Origin: Thainema sp966674685
Lineage (GTDB): Bacteria; Cyanobacteriota; Cyanobacteriia; Phormidesmidales; Phormidesmidaceae
Reading direction: 5' to 3'
NCBI GenBank assembly: GCA_966674685.1
Contig: CBKWJC010000033.1
Location: forward strand, 1-64,000
DNA length: 64,000 nucleotides
Below the pieces are notes generated by a model. That model had not been told where the DNA came from. It worked only from the letters and a program-made list of their open reading frames with translations, and did not search any database. Positions 37,096 through 46,849 of the stretch are shown here, in pieces (position 1 is the first letter of the stretch; each line of letters begins with the position of its first letter). The position numbers were made by a program, and so were the translations under genes.

Positions 37096-37467
37096 TCAAA
37101 TCAGCCACGGAGAAGGATTATGAATGATTTTGACCAGCTTGCCGAGGATGCGATCGTAACTCTGAGTTAAGTCTTTGCCCAAACCTTCATCCAGATAACC
37201 GCACTGTACTGCAAACTGAATCCAGGTTTGAGTTTCTGCTGATTCCGCTTCTGAATCGCTTAACTTTGCAATGAATGCTGCTCGATATCGCCGTTTCCGC
37301 CATGCCTCCGCCAAGTTAGCACACACGGATCTAGAAGAACGGCGGATCTGATCTGTTAGTGCATATCGTTCCTCCACTGGAAACCGCTGACTCAACTGAA
37401 AAATTCTCATCGCCATCTCAAACGCAAGCTGATACACATCCAAATCCTCATGACCCTTGATTGCCAT
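37096..37467 (-). CDS. Four-helix-bundle protein (23S rRNA intervening-sequence family)
   Basis: 123 residues from ATG 37467. HEDLDVYQLAFEMAMRIFQL, then EERYALTDQIRRSSRSVCANLAEAWRKRRY and a third helical stretch are the signature of the S23/IVS four-helix-bundle family, small proteins first found inside 23S rRNA intervening sequences and now common as stand-alone genes; function unknown. It lies on the opposite strand in the middle of the transporter operon, amid G/C-rich repeats, which suggests a later insertion. Confidence 0.85.
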   Translation of the reverse strand: MAIKGHEDLDVYQLAFEMAMRIFQLSQRFPVEERYALTDQIRRSSRSVCANLAEAWRKRRYRAAFIAKLSDSEAESAETQTWIQFAVQCGYLDEGLGKDLTQSYDRILGKLVKIIHNPSPWLI

Positions 37468-37573
37468 ACAACCCAAGCACCCTAACTAACTCTATCCTCT
37501 TATTCTTCCCCTATATTTCCCCCTGCTCCCCCTCTCCCTTGCTCCCTTGCTCCCCTGCTCTCTTTCTATTACC

Positions 37574-38602
37574 ATGACCTCTCATCCATCCCCATCCCTA
37601 GCAACGACAGCTATACCCACAACTCCCTACCTACTCGCTGTAGACAACCTCAACGTTGAATTTCGCACCCGTTCCGGTGTCGTCAAAGCCCTCGATGCCG
37701 TCAGTTTCCAAATTCGACCGGGCGAAACCGTTGGCATCGTCGGTGAAAGCGGTTCTGGTAAATCCGTCACGGCCTTTACCCTGATGGGTGTACTGGATAG
37801 AGCGGGTAAAGTGACCGCTGGTCGTGCCCTGTTTCAAACCGATCGGGTTGCTGTTGACCTGCTGAAAGAGCCAGGGTCTTCTCTGCGGCAGCTTCGAGGC
37901 AAAGAGCTGTCCATGATTTTTCAAAATCCCCGCACAGCGCTCAATCCCATTCGCAAAGTCGGCAAGCAAATTGAAGATGTGCTGCGCTGCCACACCGACC
38001 TGCCGCGTGATACGCTGTGTAGCCGAGCCATCGAAATGCTGGCCAGCGTTCGCATTCCCGATCCTGAGAAGCGCTATGCTGCCTATCCCTATGAGCTATC
38101 CGGTGGCCTCTGTCAGCGGATTATGATTGCGCTGGCTTTGGCCTGTTCGCCCAAGCTGCTGATTGCCGACGAACCGACAACAGGCTTGGACGTGACCACT
38201 CAAGCCACAGTCATGAACTTGATCAAAGATTTAGCCGTTCAGAAACAGATGGCCGCCATCTTTATTACCCATGACCTGGCATTGGCATCTGAATACTGCG
38301 ATCGCATTGTCGTCATGCACGCCGGACATGTGGTAGAGTCTGCCCCCACCCACAGTCTCTTCCAATCACCCCGGCACCCCTACACTGCCAAGCTGATTGC
38401 CGCCACACCAGAACCGCACAAGTCCTTTGCTGATTTAACTCCCATTGCTGGCAACTTACCCGACCTGAAAGCCACCCAGATCCCCGCCTGCCGCTTTAGC
38501 CAAAGATGCGATCGCTATGATGCAGCCCTTTGTAACCAAACTCCTCTACCCCGAACTAAGCTAAGCGCCGATCATCAGGTTGCTTGCTGGAAACCGCTTT
38601 GA
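37574..38602 (+). CDS. Oligopeptide ABC transporter ATPase (DppD/OppD type)
   Basis: 342 residues from ATG 37574. Walker A GESGSGKSVT, Q-loop near MIFQNPRTALNP, signature ELSGGLCQRIMIALAL (the usual GGM/GGQ reads GGL here), Walker B LLIADEPTTGLDVTTQA and the switch His in FITHDLAL. The C-terminal oligopeptide-transporter extension has CRFSQRCDRYDAALC, the Cys pattern of an Fe-S or zinc site seen in DppD. Powers peptide import. Follows ~100 bp after the IVS gene. Confidence 0.92.
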   Translation: MTSHPSPSLATTAIPTTPYLLAVDNLNVEFRTRSGVVKALDAVSFQIRPGETVGIVGESGSGKSVTAFTLMGVLDRAGKVTAGRALFQTDRVAVDLLKEPGSSLRQLRGKELSMIFQNPRTALNPIRKVGKQIEDVLRCHTDLPRDTLCSRAIEMLASVRIPDPEKRYAAYPYELSGGLCQRIMIALALACSPKLLIADEPTTGLDVTTQATVMNLIKDLAVQKQMAAIFITHDLALASEYCDRIVVMHAGHVVESAPTHSLFQSPRHPYTAKLIAATPEPHKSFADLTPIAGNLPDLKATQIPACRFSQRCDRYDAALCNQTPLPRTKLSADHQVACWKPL

Positions 38603-38754
38603 CAAGAAAAGGAGCAGGGGGGCAGGGGGCAAGGGGGCAGGGGAGAAACGGAGAGGTCATCTGTCTCTTTGTCTATAGCTCTTAAAGCTCCCTTGCCCCT
38701 AAAGCTCCCCTGCCCCCTTGCTCTATACCCTCCAACCCATCCACCCTCCTACCC
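38603..38754. repeat. G-rich arm / C-rich arm repeat spacer
   Basis: GAGCAGGGGGGCAGGGGGC-type arm (38611-38660) and CTCCCTTGCCCCTAAAGC / CCCCTGCCCCCTTGCTC arm (~38688-38723), complementary, with ~40 bp between. Third case of this structure in the transporter operon. Confidence 0.7.
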
Positions 38755-39735
38755 ATGACACCCCTCACCCAACCCCCTCCAACCACTACACCTCTACTCA
38801 AAGTCCACGACCTCTGCAAGACTTTTTCTGTCAGCAAACAGGCCAAGCTGCATGCAGTCGATCACGTTTCTTTTGAGATCCAACCGGGAGAAAGCCTGGG
38901 TTTAGTGGGAGAATCGGGCTGCGGTAAGTCAACGCTAATTCGCCTGATTACTCGGCTGCTGGATACGACTTCCGGCGAAATGTGGTTTGAAGATGCGCTG
39001 TTGAATAGCGTGTCTGTGCGCCAGTTTTCCAAAAGTAGCTATCGCAAATCGATCCAGCTTGTTTTCCAAGATCCCACCGACAGCCTTAATCCCCGCTTCA
39101 CCGCCTACGATACGATTACCGAACCGATTCAGCGACTCGCACCAATTCAAGATAAAGCGCAGCTCCAGGCTCGTGCCGCAGAACTGGCCGAGCTTGTCGG
39201 ACTTCCCCAGGAGCTGCTGAGCCGCTTTCCCCATCAGCTTTCCGGCGGACAGAAGGCACGGGTGGGAATTGCTCGTGCGATCGCACTTAATCCCAAACTG
39301 TTAGTCCTAGATGAGCCAACCTCAGCCCTGGATGTATCGGTGCAGGCGACGATTCTACACTTACTGGCTGATCTCAAACAGCGCCTGGGTATGAGCTACC
39401 TGTTTGTGTCCCATGATCTGAACGTTGTGCGGTTATTGTGCGATCGCATTCTGGTCATGTACCTGGGCAAACTTGTCGAAGTCGGCCCCGTAGAGCAAAT
39501 GTTCAATCATCCTCGTCATCCCTACACGGAAGCCTTAATTTCAGCTATTCCCAGCTTTGGAGCTAAACCGCATCCCATCCCGCTAACGGGAGAACCGCGC
39601 AGTCCCATTAATCCTGACCCTAATGTCTGTCGCTTATATGGGCGCTGTCCTAAAGCCAGTGACCTCTGCCAGCAGAAAATGCCTGTACTGAGTGAAATCA
39701 GCGACGGACATTGGGCTGCCTGTCATCATGCCTGA
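38755..39735 (+). CDS. Oligopeptide ABC transporter ATPase (DppF/OppF type)
   Basis: 326 residues. Walker A GESGCGKSTL, Q-loop VFQDPTDSLNPR, signature QLSGGQKARVGIARAI, Walker B LLVLDEPTSALDVSVQA and FVSHDLNVV. The C-terminal oligopeptide domain has CRLYGRCPKASDLC. Works as a heterodimer with the preceding ATPase. The spacer upstream (38603-38754) holds another G-rich/C-rich repeat pair. The peptidase gene starts 38 bp after its stop. Confidence 0.92.
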   Translation: MTPLTQPPPTTTPLLKVHDLCKTFSVSKQAKLHAVDHVSFEIQPGESLGLVGESGCGKSTLIRLITRLLDTTSGEMWFEDALLNSVSVRQFSKSSYRKSIQLVFQDPTDSLNPRFTAYDTITEPIQRLAPIQDKAQLQARAAELAELVGLPQELLSRFPHQLSGGQKARVGIARAIALNPKLLVLDEPTSALDVSVQATILHLLADLKQRLGMSYLFVSHDLNVVRLLCDRILVMYLGKLVEVGPVEQMFNHPRHPYTEALISAIPSFGAKPHPIPLTGEPRSPINPDPNVCRLYGRCPKASDLCQQKMPVLSEISDGHWAACHHA

Positions 39736-39773
39736 TCGGTCATCATAGAGGTACCGTTTAGACCGAAACCCCT

Positions 39774-41606
39774 ATGTCTCGTCTTCGTCAAACCTGGGAT
39801 AACAGCCATTTTTACAGCAGCAGTGATGATCCTCGGATTGCTGCCACGGTGGATCAACTCAAGCAGGATATCGCGCTGCTCGCTGAAACCTGTACGCCCT
39901 TTGCTCAATACGTTGAAATCGCTGAAAACTTGCCCCCCGATCAGTTTGATCAGGTACTCGCTCACGTGAGAGCCACTCATCTCCAGCGCATGGAATTCGG
40001 CAAGCGACTGGGCAATGTTCGCACCTTCATCTCGTCAATTCTCAGCGTCAACTCGCGGGACGCCAGCGCCAGCGCCTGGAAACCAACGCTGCAACAGCTC
40101 GATGCCGAGGCAAGTCAAGCCACCACTGCCTTAGATGTCTTTCTGACGCGCGTTAGTGACGACTTTATTGAGTTGCTGATTGCTGATCCGGTGCTAGCTG
40201 AACTCAGCTTTGCCATTCAGCATCGGCGGAAGCTCCAAGATCAGCTCCTCACAGTTGCAGAAGAAAAGTTAATAACTGGCCTAGCCGTGAACGGTCTTCA
40301 TAGCTGGGGCAACCTTTACACCGAGTTGGCAGGAACCCTGCGCTGCACGGTGAATGGTCAAGAAATCGGCCTAGCTACTGCCTCTAATCTACTCAGCTCA
40401 CCTAATCGCAATACGCGTGCTGAAGCGTGGCGGGGTATTCAATCCGCCTGGGAGAGCCGAGCCGAAACCGTTGCCGCGATTCTGAATGCCATCAACGGCT
40501 GGCGTCTACAAGAAACCCAACAGCGCGGTCAGCAGCGTACTCTGCACTATCTGGATAAAAGCTGTCACCAAAGCCGTATCGACCGCACCACCCTGGATAC
40601 GCTGATGCAGGTAACCTATGAGCAGCGATCCATCGGGCAGCGAGCTTTGACCGCTATGGGCAAGGTGCTCACTATCCAGCCAGAACCGTGGGATTTATTT
40701 GCTCCAGCACCTACCACGGGTGATGCAACTGTCTACTCCTTTGAGCAAGCGATTGGGCTGATTGCCAAGTCGTTCTGTCAGCTAACGCCAGCGATGGGTG
40801 ATTTTGCCATCATGATGGCTGAGAAAGGGTGGATTGATGCTCAACCTACGCCGAATCGAGCCACTGGAGCGTACTGCGGCGGGTTTGCTGAACCGCGAGA
40901 ACCCCGTATTTTTATGACGTTCGAGGGCAGTATGCAGAACGTGTTGACGCTGGCTCATGAACTGGGTCACGCTTGGCACAATTAGGTGATGCGCGACATG
41001 CCCCGCTACCAAACCTACTACTCCATGACCCTGGCTGAAACCGCCAGCATTTTCGCTGAAACCCTAGTGCGTGATGCGCTATTTGCCCAAGCCAGTACTC
41101 CTGCTGAACAGCTTGAAATTGCTTGGGCAGACGGTATGGCAGCAACCACGTTCTTGCTGAACATTCCGGCGCGCTTCACCTTTGAGCAGCAGCTGGTTGA
41201 AGCGCGGAAGCAGGGATTTGTCATTGCTGATCGGCTCAAGCAGTTGATGCGCGAGAGCTGGCAGCACTGGTATGAAGATAGCTTGTCGAGTTACGACGAG
41301 ATGTTCTGGGCGAGTAAACTGCACTTCTCAATGTCCTATCTGGGTTTCTACAACTATCCTTATCTGTTCGGCTATCTGTTTAGCCTGGGGATCTATGCCC
41401 AGCGGGATCAGTATGGTGACGCATTTTGCGATCGCTATACGGCTTTGCTGCGGGACACAGGCAGCATGACCGCTGAAGACCTCGTGCAGCGCCATCTACA
41501 GCAGGACATTCGTCAGCCTGAGTTTTGGCAAGCGAGCTTGAGTATTGTGGAGCAGGCAGTCAGCCGACTGGAAGCATTGTCTAACCAAATGGCATCTGTG
41601 GCATAA
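39774..41606 (+). pseudogene. pepF: M3-family oligoendopeptidase F broken by an in-frame TAG
   Basis: Two adjacent open frames (39774-40985 and 40986-41606) lie in the same frame and together make one ~610-residue M3 metallopeptidase. The zinc site is HELGH at codons 395-399, followed by AWHN, then TAG at codon 404, then VMRDMPRYQTYYSMTLAETASIF, whose Glu is the third zinc ligand. Family members usually have Trp at this place (HSWV), so one TGG to TAG change explains the break. The truncated product would lack the third ligand and be inactive. Its place after the peptide transporter suggests a role in cleaving imported peptides. A sequencing error remains possible; the rest of the frame is intact. 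Confidence 0.88.
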
Positions 41607-42491
41607 GCTTGCAATTTTCCCTATTTATCAAAATCTAAAGAGGCGATGCGGGAGCATCCCAAATGTGCGAACGTGCTATCTTGCCCTCTCTCTAAATCCC
41701 TCTCCCAGCTTCGGGCTACTGCTTATACACATCTGAATAGTTCGTCTAAATCCCGGACTGATCCCCCCAAATCCCCGCGCTTCGCGCCGCTAACGCTAGA
41801 AAAAAGGGGGAACTTTGAGCAGTACGAACAGCAGGGACAACAGCAACAGGCTATTACCTCTTTTCAGGCTGCGATCGCGCTCCATCCTGTCTATGCCGAC
41901 GCCATTCGCAACCTGGCCAATGCCTGGGTCTCGCCTTCTGTACATCGTGTCATTGCCTAGGCCAATCTGCGATCGCAACTGTGCTGAGGCCATCTCAAGT
42001 TCGTGGATAAAAATCCAATCTGCGATCGCACATTCAATTTAATCAGACTGTCCACCAACCAATACGTAGATAAATACAAAGTAACAATAAAGAACTTGTA
42101 CTAAATTTTGGAAAGATTACAGTATTTGTACTAAGATTAAACGCTGTTATCCAAAATATTTTGCAAATATTGTGCAAAATGCGCGTGCTTTTACGCTTAC
42201 TTTTTAAGTAAAAATATCCGTCTCTTAAAATCTTATCTTACAGAAAAAACATCATGGTTTAAGTACCATCACGGGAGCCAAATGAGGTGCTCCGTGGATA
42301 TTCTGAGCCCATGAAATAAAGAGCGCTTTAAGGTCATAAAACCTAAGTGTCTCTGCGGAAGTGCTTCTAAGAATTGCTCCTAAGTTTTTGAAAAATTAGC
42401 AGGATTTCTCCCTGAATAATTGCCGAGCAACATCTTGATCGGCGTGGTTTTTACGTATCGAAAATTACACTATTTGTCGCTGGTGAAAGAT
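41607..42491. other. Spacer with repeat debris and a TPR-like fragment
   Basis: Holds a decayed relative of the 15592 element (GGGCTACTGCTTATACACATC near 41713 and AAAAAAGGGGGAACTTTGAGC near 41801), then a ~45-codon fragment (about 41812-41958) reading EQQGQQQQAITSFQAAIALH, a TPR motif with no start or continuation. From 42050 on the DNA is AT-rich; a possible leader hairpin (CACGGGAGC..GCTCCGTGG, 42269-42296) lies ~200 bp before the NRPS-like gene. Confidence 0.5.
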
Positions 42492-45400
42492 ATGCTCCAA
42501 CTTTGTGTATTCGATTTAGTTCATCAGCAGTTTGAGATTCAAGTTGAACAAACTCCTGACGCAGTGGCTCTAGTCGATCAGGGACGCCAGTTCACGTACC
42601 GTCAGCTCAATGCTAGCGCTAACCGTTTAGCCCATTTTTTGCAAAAACAGGGTGTCAAATCGGAGGTAATCGTCGGACTTTGTTTACCGCGATCGCCGGA
42701 ACTGATTATTGCTCTGCTTGCCATTCTCAAGGCTGGGGGAGCCTATGTACCCTTGGATCCAAGCTATCCCAAAGAGCGCTTAGAACTCATGCTGGCGGAC
42801 GCTCAGGCTCCGCTGCTGTTGACGAACCGCTCGATCGCTGCTGACTGGATGCAGACGGGTGATATGCAAGTTGTCTGTCTTGATGCTGAGTGGGAAGCAA
42901 TTGCTCAAGAGCCAGCCACCAATCTGCCTAACTCGGTACAACCCCACAATTTGGCCTACATCATCTATACGTCAGGGTCTACAGGGAAGCCCAAAGGGGT
43001 GATGATTGAGCATCGCTCGTTAGCGGCCTATGTGCAAACAGCAGCTGATGCCTATGCCATACAGCCAGCCGATCGGGTCTTGCAGTTTGCGTCCATCAGC
43101 TTTGATACGTCAGCAGAAGAAATCTATCCCTGTCTTGTACGGGGAGCCGCTTTGGTGCTGCGGAGCGAAGAAATGATTGGTTCGGTTCAGTCTTTTGTGG
43201 CGCGATCGCAGATCTGGGGCATCACGGTTTGGAATTTGCCGACTGCCTTCTGGCATTTCCTGACCACAGAACTGGAGCGTACCGGATTGACTCCGCCAGA
43301 GAGCGTGCGTCTAGTCATCATCGGCGGTGAAAAGGCGATTTCTGCTCGCTTGGCTCAGTGGCGGCAGCAGGTGGGAGAACGGGTACGGCTAGTCAACACC
43401 TATGGCCCAACTGAAACCACGATTGTGGCGACGATGTGTGATTTGGCGGGGCCGGATGCTGTGGCTGGAGCTGAAAATTCTCCAATTGGTCGAGCCATCC
43501 CTAAAGCCGAAATTTATGTGCTGGATGAAGCAATGCAGCCCGTTGCACCGGGAACGCCTGGGGAGCTTTATATCGGTGGCATTGGAGTCGCACGAGGATA
43601 TTTGAATCGCCCAGAGCTAACAGCAGAGAGGTTTCTAGCCGATCCGTTTGTTCCCGATGACTCAGCTCGCATGTATAAGAGTGGCGATCGGGTGTGCGAT
43701 CGCGGTGATGGTGTGCTGGAATTTTTAGGGCGAGCCGATCACCAAGTCAAAATTCGCGGTTTTCGAGTCGAGCTATTTGAAATTGAAGCAATCCTCAATC
43801 AGCATCCCACCGTACAGGAAGCAATCGTTTTGGCTCCTAACGATGCCTTGGGTAATCGGCGATTGGTGGCTTATGTACTGCCAAATACTACCCAGATGGC
43901 GACTGACAGCAACTGGATCGCTGAACTCAAGGCCCATCTAGAAACCAAGCTGCCGAGCTATATGGTTCCGGCACAGTTTTTGGTATTAGACCATCTGCCC
44001 CTGAGTCCTAGCGGCAAAGTGGATCGCAAGGCGCTGCCTGCTCCAGAAGAGCTGATCAGTCCTCAATTAGCTGCAACCGATCTGCCACAGACCCAGCTCG
44101 AACAGCAGGTGGCTGTCATCTGGAGCAAAGTACTACAAATCCCCGTCATAAGCCGCTCGGACAACTTTTTTGAACTCGGCGGCAGTTCTCTACTGGCAGC
44201 TCAGCTTGTCAGCTTACTGGCAGACGCATTGGACATTGAGCTACCCGTTCGCTGTGTGTATGAATCACCCACAGTCATCACTCTAGCTCGGACATTGCAA
44301 ACCTTACAGAAAGCGGGCGGCAATCCCTTAGCTGTGCTGACTGATTTGACGACTCAGCCCATTCCCGAACCACCGCGAATCGCTAATCGTAAACGAGCCA
44401 CAAGTGCGCCGGATCAGAATCGTCTTAAAGCTCCTACCGCTGTTTTTCTGACTGGAGCAACGGGATTTCTAGGAGCCTTCTTGCTGCATGAACTACTGCA
44501 GCAAACTGAAGCCCGCGTCTTCTGCCTAGTCCGAGCCAGTAGTCGCCGAGAAGGGCTGATGCGTCTCCGTACAACCTTTACCAAATATGGATTACCGACA
44601 ACTCACTTGATTAGTCGGGTGGTACCTGTGCCAGGTAATCTCAATCAGCCTCGGTTTGGGCTCTCTTCAGTGCAGTTTGCCCGACTGGCCGACAAAGTAG
44701 ACATGATTTACCATTCCGGGGCGATGGTGAACTTTGTCAAACCCTACTCCGCACTCGAAGCCGAAAATGTCATGGGCACGCGGGAAATCCTAAAGCTAGC
44801 TAGCCAGGGACAGGTGAAGCCAGTCAACTATATTTCAACAGTCGGCGTGTTTGGTGCGATCGCATATTTCACGGGTCAGTCAATGGTCTATGAAGACGAT
44901 GACCTCGATATCAGCCGCGACTTCCTCTGCTGGGACGATGGCTATGCTCAAAGTAAGTGGGTGGCTGAAAAAATGCTGCTAGCTGCGAAAGCTCAGGGGA
45001 TGCCGATCACCGTGTTCAGACCCGGTTTTATCACGGGCAACAGCCGCACCGGAGCCGCCAATATTCAAGACTTTCTCTCCCGCTCTTTGCTGGGCTGCAT
45101 TCAGCTTGGTGCTTATCCTGATCTGGTCAACTTTAAGAACCAAGTGGTGACGGTAGACTATGCCAGTCGAGCTATTTTACACCTGTCTCAACAGCTAGAC
45201 TCCATCGGCGGTACGTTCCACATTACCCCTTGGTCAGCCGCTAAGGATTTTGCCTGGACTGATCTATTTGAGTGGGTGCAAGACTATGGCTATCCTCTCC
45301 AGCGAATGTCGTATAGCGCTTGGACAGAGCGGCTTTCAGAGCAGTGTCGTCACTCCCAGAGCAACGCTCTTTACCCCCTACTGCCTTTTCTCAATGAGAA

Positions 45401-45599
45401 AATTTACGACCAAAAGCTGACCATTTTAGAACTCTATACAAACACGGCAGATTTTGATTGTAGCCATGCGATCGCAGCCCTCAACGGTAGCACTATCACC
45501 TGCCCAATCGTGGATCGACAACTGATTTACACCTATCTCGATGTATTTACCCACCAGCAAACCTTATCTCAGCCCCTACCTCAAACACTGTTGGCCTAG
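42492..45599 (+). CDS. Stand-alone NRPS-like A-T-R enzyme (adenylation, carrier, thioester reductase)
   Basis: 1035 residues from ATG 42492; the frame is open 24 codons farther from a TTG. Adenylation domain ~10-520 (IIYTSGSTGKPKGVM, SFDTSAEEIYPCL, NTYGPTETTI, PSGKVDRKALP), carrier domain with FFELGGSSLL (phosphopantetheine Ser ~565), and a C-terminal reductase domain ~650-1030 (FLTGATGFLGAFLL; YAQSK catalytic pair). The substrate acid is activated, loaded and released by NADPH as an aldehyde or alcohol. Reading the ten specificity positions by eye gives D-T-E-N-I-G-T-I-V-K; Asp in position 1 suggests an amino acid. No condensation domain or other biosynthetic gene is next to it. Confidence 0.85.
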   Translation: MLQLCVFDLVHQQFEIQVEQTPDAVALVDQGRQFTYRQLNASANRLAHFLQKQGVKSEVIVGLCLPRSPELIIALLAILKAGGAYVPLDPSYPKERLELMLADAQAPLLLTNRSIAADWMQTGDMQVVCLDAEWEAIAQEPATNLPNSVQPHNLAYIIYTSGSTGKPKGVMIEHRSLAAYVQTAADAYAIQPADRVLQFASISFDTSAEEIYPCLVRGAALVLRSEEMIGSVQSFVARSQIWGITVWNLPTAFWHFLTTELERTGLTPPESVRLVIIGGEKAISARLAQWRQQVGERVRLVNTYGPTETTIVATMCDLAGPDAVAGAENSPIGRAIPKAEIYVLDEAMQPVAPGTPGELYIGGIGVARGYLNRPELTAERFLADPFVPDDSARMYKSGDRVCDRGDGVLEFLGRADHQVKIRGFRVELFEIEAILNQHPTVQEAIVLAPNDALGNRRLVAYVLPNTTQMATDSNWIAELKAHLETKLPSYMVPAQFLVLDHLPLSPSGKVDRKALPAPEELISPQLAATDLPQTQLEQQVAVIWSKVLQIPVISRSDNFFELGGSSLLAAQLVSLLADALDIELPVRCVYESPTVITLARTLQTLQKAGGNPLAVLTDLTTQPIPEPPRIANRKRATSAPDQNRLKAPTAVFLTGATGFLGAFLLHELLQQTEARVFCLVRASSRREGLMRLRTTFTKYGLPTTHLISRVVPVPGNLNQPRFGLSSVQFARLADKVDMIYHSGAMVNFVKPYSALEAENVMGTREILKLASQGQVKPVNYISTVGVFGAIAYFTGQSMVYEDDDLDISRDFLCWDDGYAQSKWVAEKMLLAAKAQGMPITVFRPGFITGNSRTGAANIQDFLSRSLLGCIQLGAYPDLVNFKNQVVTVDYASRAILHLSQQLDSIGGTFHITPWSAAKDFAWTDLFEWVQDYGYPLQRMSYSAWTERLSEQCRHSQSNALYPLLPFLNEKIYDQKLTILELYTNTADFDCSHAIAALNGSTITCPIVDRQLIYTYLDVFTHQQTLSQPLPQTLLA

Positions 45600-45733
45600 T
45601 AGTATGTAGAATTTGTGATACAAACCAGTTGGCTGATCAGCAATCCCCACTTCTCTTAGTCCAGATCGCCTACTTTCAGGCTGAACAGTAAACTAGACAG
45701 GCGCAATCTCTCGACCGAAACTCACATCGACTT

Positions 45734-46076
45734 ATGTTCCAACGCTGGTATCACTATAAGTGGCTGATTCTCTCTGGCCTCGCTGTCGTTAGAGTGGGAC
45801 TAGCGCTGATCGTTTTTGCTGTCAGTAATGGCTATGACACCGATGTTGCAGATAACCAGCTAGTTAGTCCATCAATTCCTACAGATACAGATCAAAACAC
45901 AGCATCTCCATCATCCCAAGCGCCAACTGCTGTGGTTGAAGAGACCAATGCCGCACCGCTTTATACCGCGACGAAAATCTATGACGGTGATACGATCGAT
46001 GCCTTTCGCGATGGCGAAACGATTACCGTGAGGTTAGCCTGTATCGATTCGCCAGAGTCAGCTCAAGCACCGAATA
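45734..46076 (+). pseudogene. Truncated exported thermonuclease (SNase-like) gene
   Basis: The open frame runs to 46147 but only the part to ~46076 looks native. It has an N-terminal membrane helix (~9-33), a Ser/Thr/Pro linker, then the start of a staphylococcal-nuclease fold (ATKIYDGDTIDAFRDGE, VRLACIDSPESAQAP). The fold then stops: the remaining codons are the antisense of a glutathione-transferase fragment. The two catalytic Arg/Glu-bearing strands farther on are missing, so it is non-functional. Confidence 0.75.
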
Positions 46077-46275
46077 GCCATTGCTTGACATCACTCCGAC
46101 CGCGCGGCTCAGTAGGCATCAGCTTGCTGCTCAGTTCGCCGAGATAAAGCAGGATAGCACCGCTCTCGAAGATGGAGAGGTCTCCATCGGTCAACCACGG
46201 CACCTGTCCGAAGGGTTGGTGCGAGAAATGATCGATCCTTTGTTTTAATGGGTTTTGCTGGTTGATTTGCCGCAC
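46070..46275 (-). pseudogene. Glutathione S-transferase N-terminal fragment
   Basis: Reads FGQVPWLTDGDLSIFESGA, then ILLYLGELSSKLMPTEPRGR and VKQWLFGA, the middle of a GST thioredoxin-like domain with the conserved cis-Pro (VPW) and ESGA glutathione-binding motif. It stops at the junction with the SNase fragment; the C-terminal helical domain is missing and the N-terminus is not recognisable beyond ~46275. Relic. Confidence 0.75.
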
Positions 46276-46276
46276 G

Positions 46277-46744
46277 GAACACCCACCAACAAAACTTCAC
46301 TTACAGAGTTTACCACTTTAATGCAGGACTTTCGAAAAAAATGCGCCGCTCAAGCAGATAGCTTGATTGAGCATTATGCCTATAGTCAGCAACGTCATTT
46401 CTGCGGTGATATTTAGTTTTTTCTTGATCGGCTGGCTGTTCCTCAGAAGGTTCTATTTGTTCTTGATGTCTTTGATGTTCCTTGGGTGGTAGTGGAGATA
46501 AATGTTTAGGTGGTTTAGGTAGACGAATGTAGAGTAAAAACATGGGGGCTAACCCTTCCTAAGATGTAGAGTGCATTTTTCCCTGGATAGGGATACGGCT
46601 TCTAAATGCGATATTCCTGAATGGATGGTGAGAATGTTTCAAAATGAAAATAATGGCGGCTCAGAAGGCAGTAATCTGCGATCGCACATTTCATATCAAG
46701 TCTGGTTGAAAAGCAGGTGCGATCGCAGATTCGAACAGCTATTC
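46277..46744. other. Spacer without a supported gene
   Basis: A minus-strand open frame at 46310-46543 (77 codons) is Pro- and charge-rich and matches nothing known to me. HIP1 sites lie at 46678 and 46718. No promoter or RNA structure stands out. Confidence 0.4.
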
Positions 46745-46849
46745 TAAGTAGTTACATACAAATAAATGCATATCTAAAAAACTGGGGGAGTGCCCCTGAG
46801 GGGCACTCCCCCAGTTTTTTAGATGCGTTTATTTATGCCAATTTACTTA
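46745..46849. mobile_element. MITE-like element, family M4 (copy 1), ending on the rtcB stop codon
   Basis: 105 bp with ends TAAGTAGTTACATA and (from the right) TAAGTAAATTGGCATA. The centre is a perfect stem, CTAAAAAACTGGGGGAGTGC facing its complement around CCCCTGAGGGG. The right-hand TTA at 46847-46849 is the stop codon of rtcB. Read on either strand the hairpin ends in T6, so it looks like a two-way terminator. A second copy is at 57724-57827. Confidence 0.85.

Noticed and set aside
40983..40985. Pyrrolysine or programmed readthrough at the TAG
   Set aside because: No pyrrolysine system is expected in cyanobacteria and no special context is seen; a point mutation or error is simpler.
40986..41606. 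Separate 206-aa gene starting with GTG
   Set aside because: It continues the peptidase frame exactly after the TAG and carries the family's third zinc-ligand motif, so it is the second part of one broken gene.
33131..41606. Nickel rather than peptide specificity for the ABC system
   Set aside because: The family covers both, but the adjacent M3 peptidase favours peptides; no nickel-enzyme genes are near.
46310..46543. Minus-strand 77-codon frame, Pro- and charge-rich
   Set aside because: No recognisable fold, no good ribosome site, next to gene debris; not reported as a gene.
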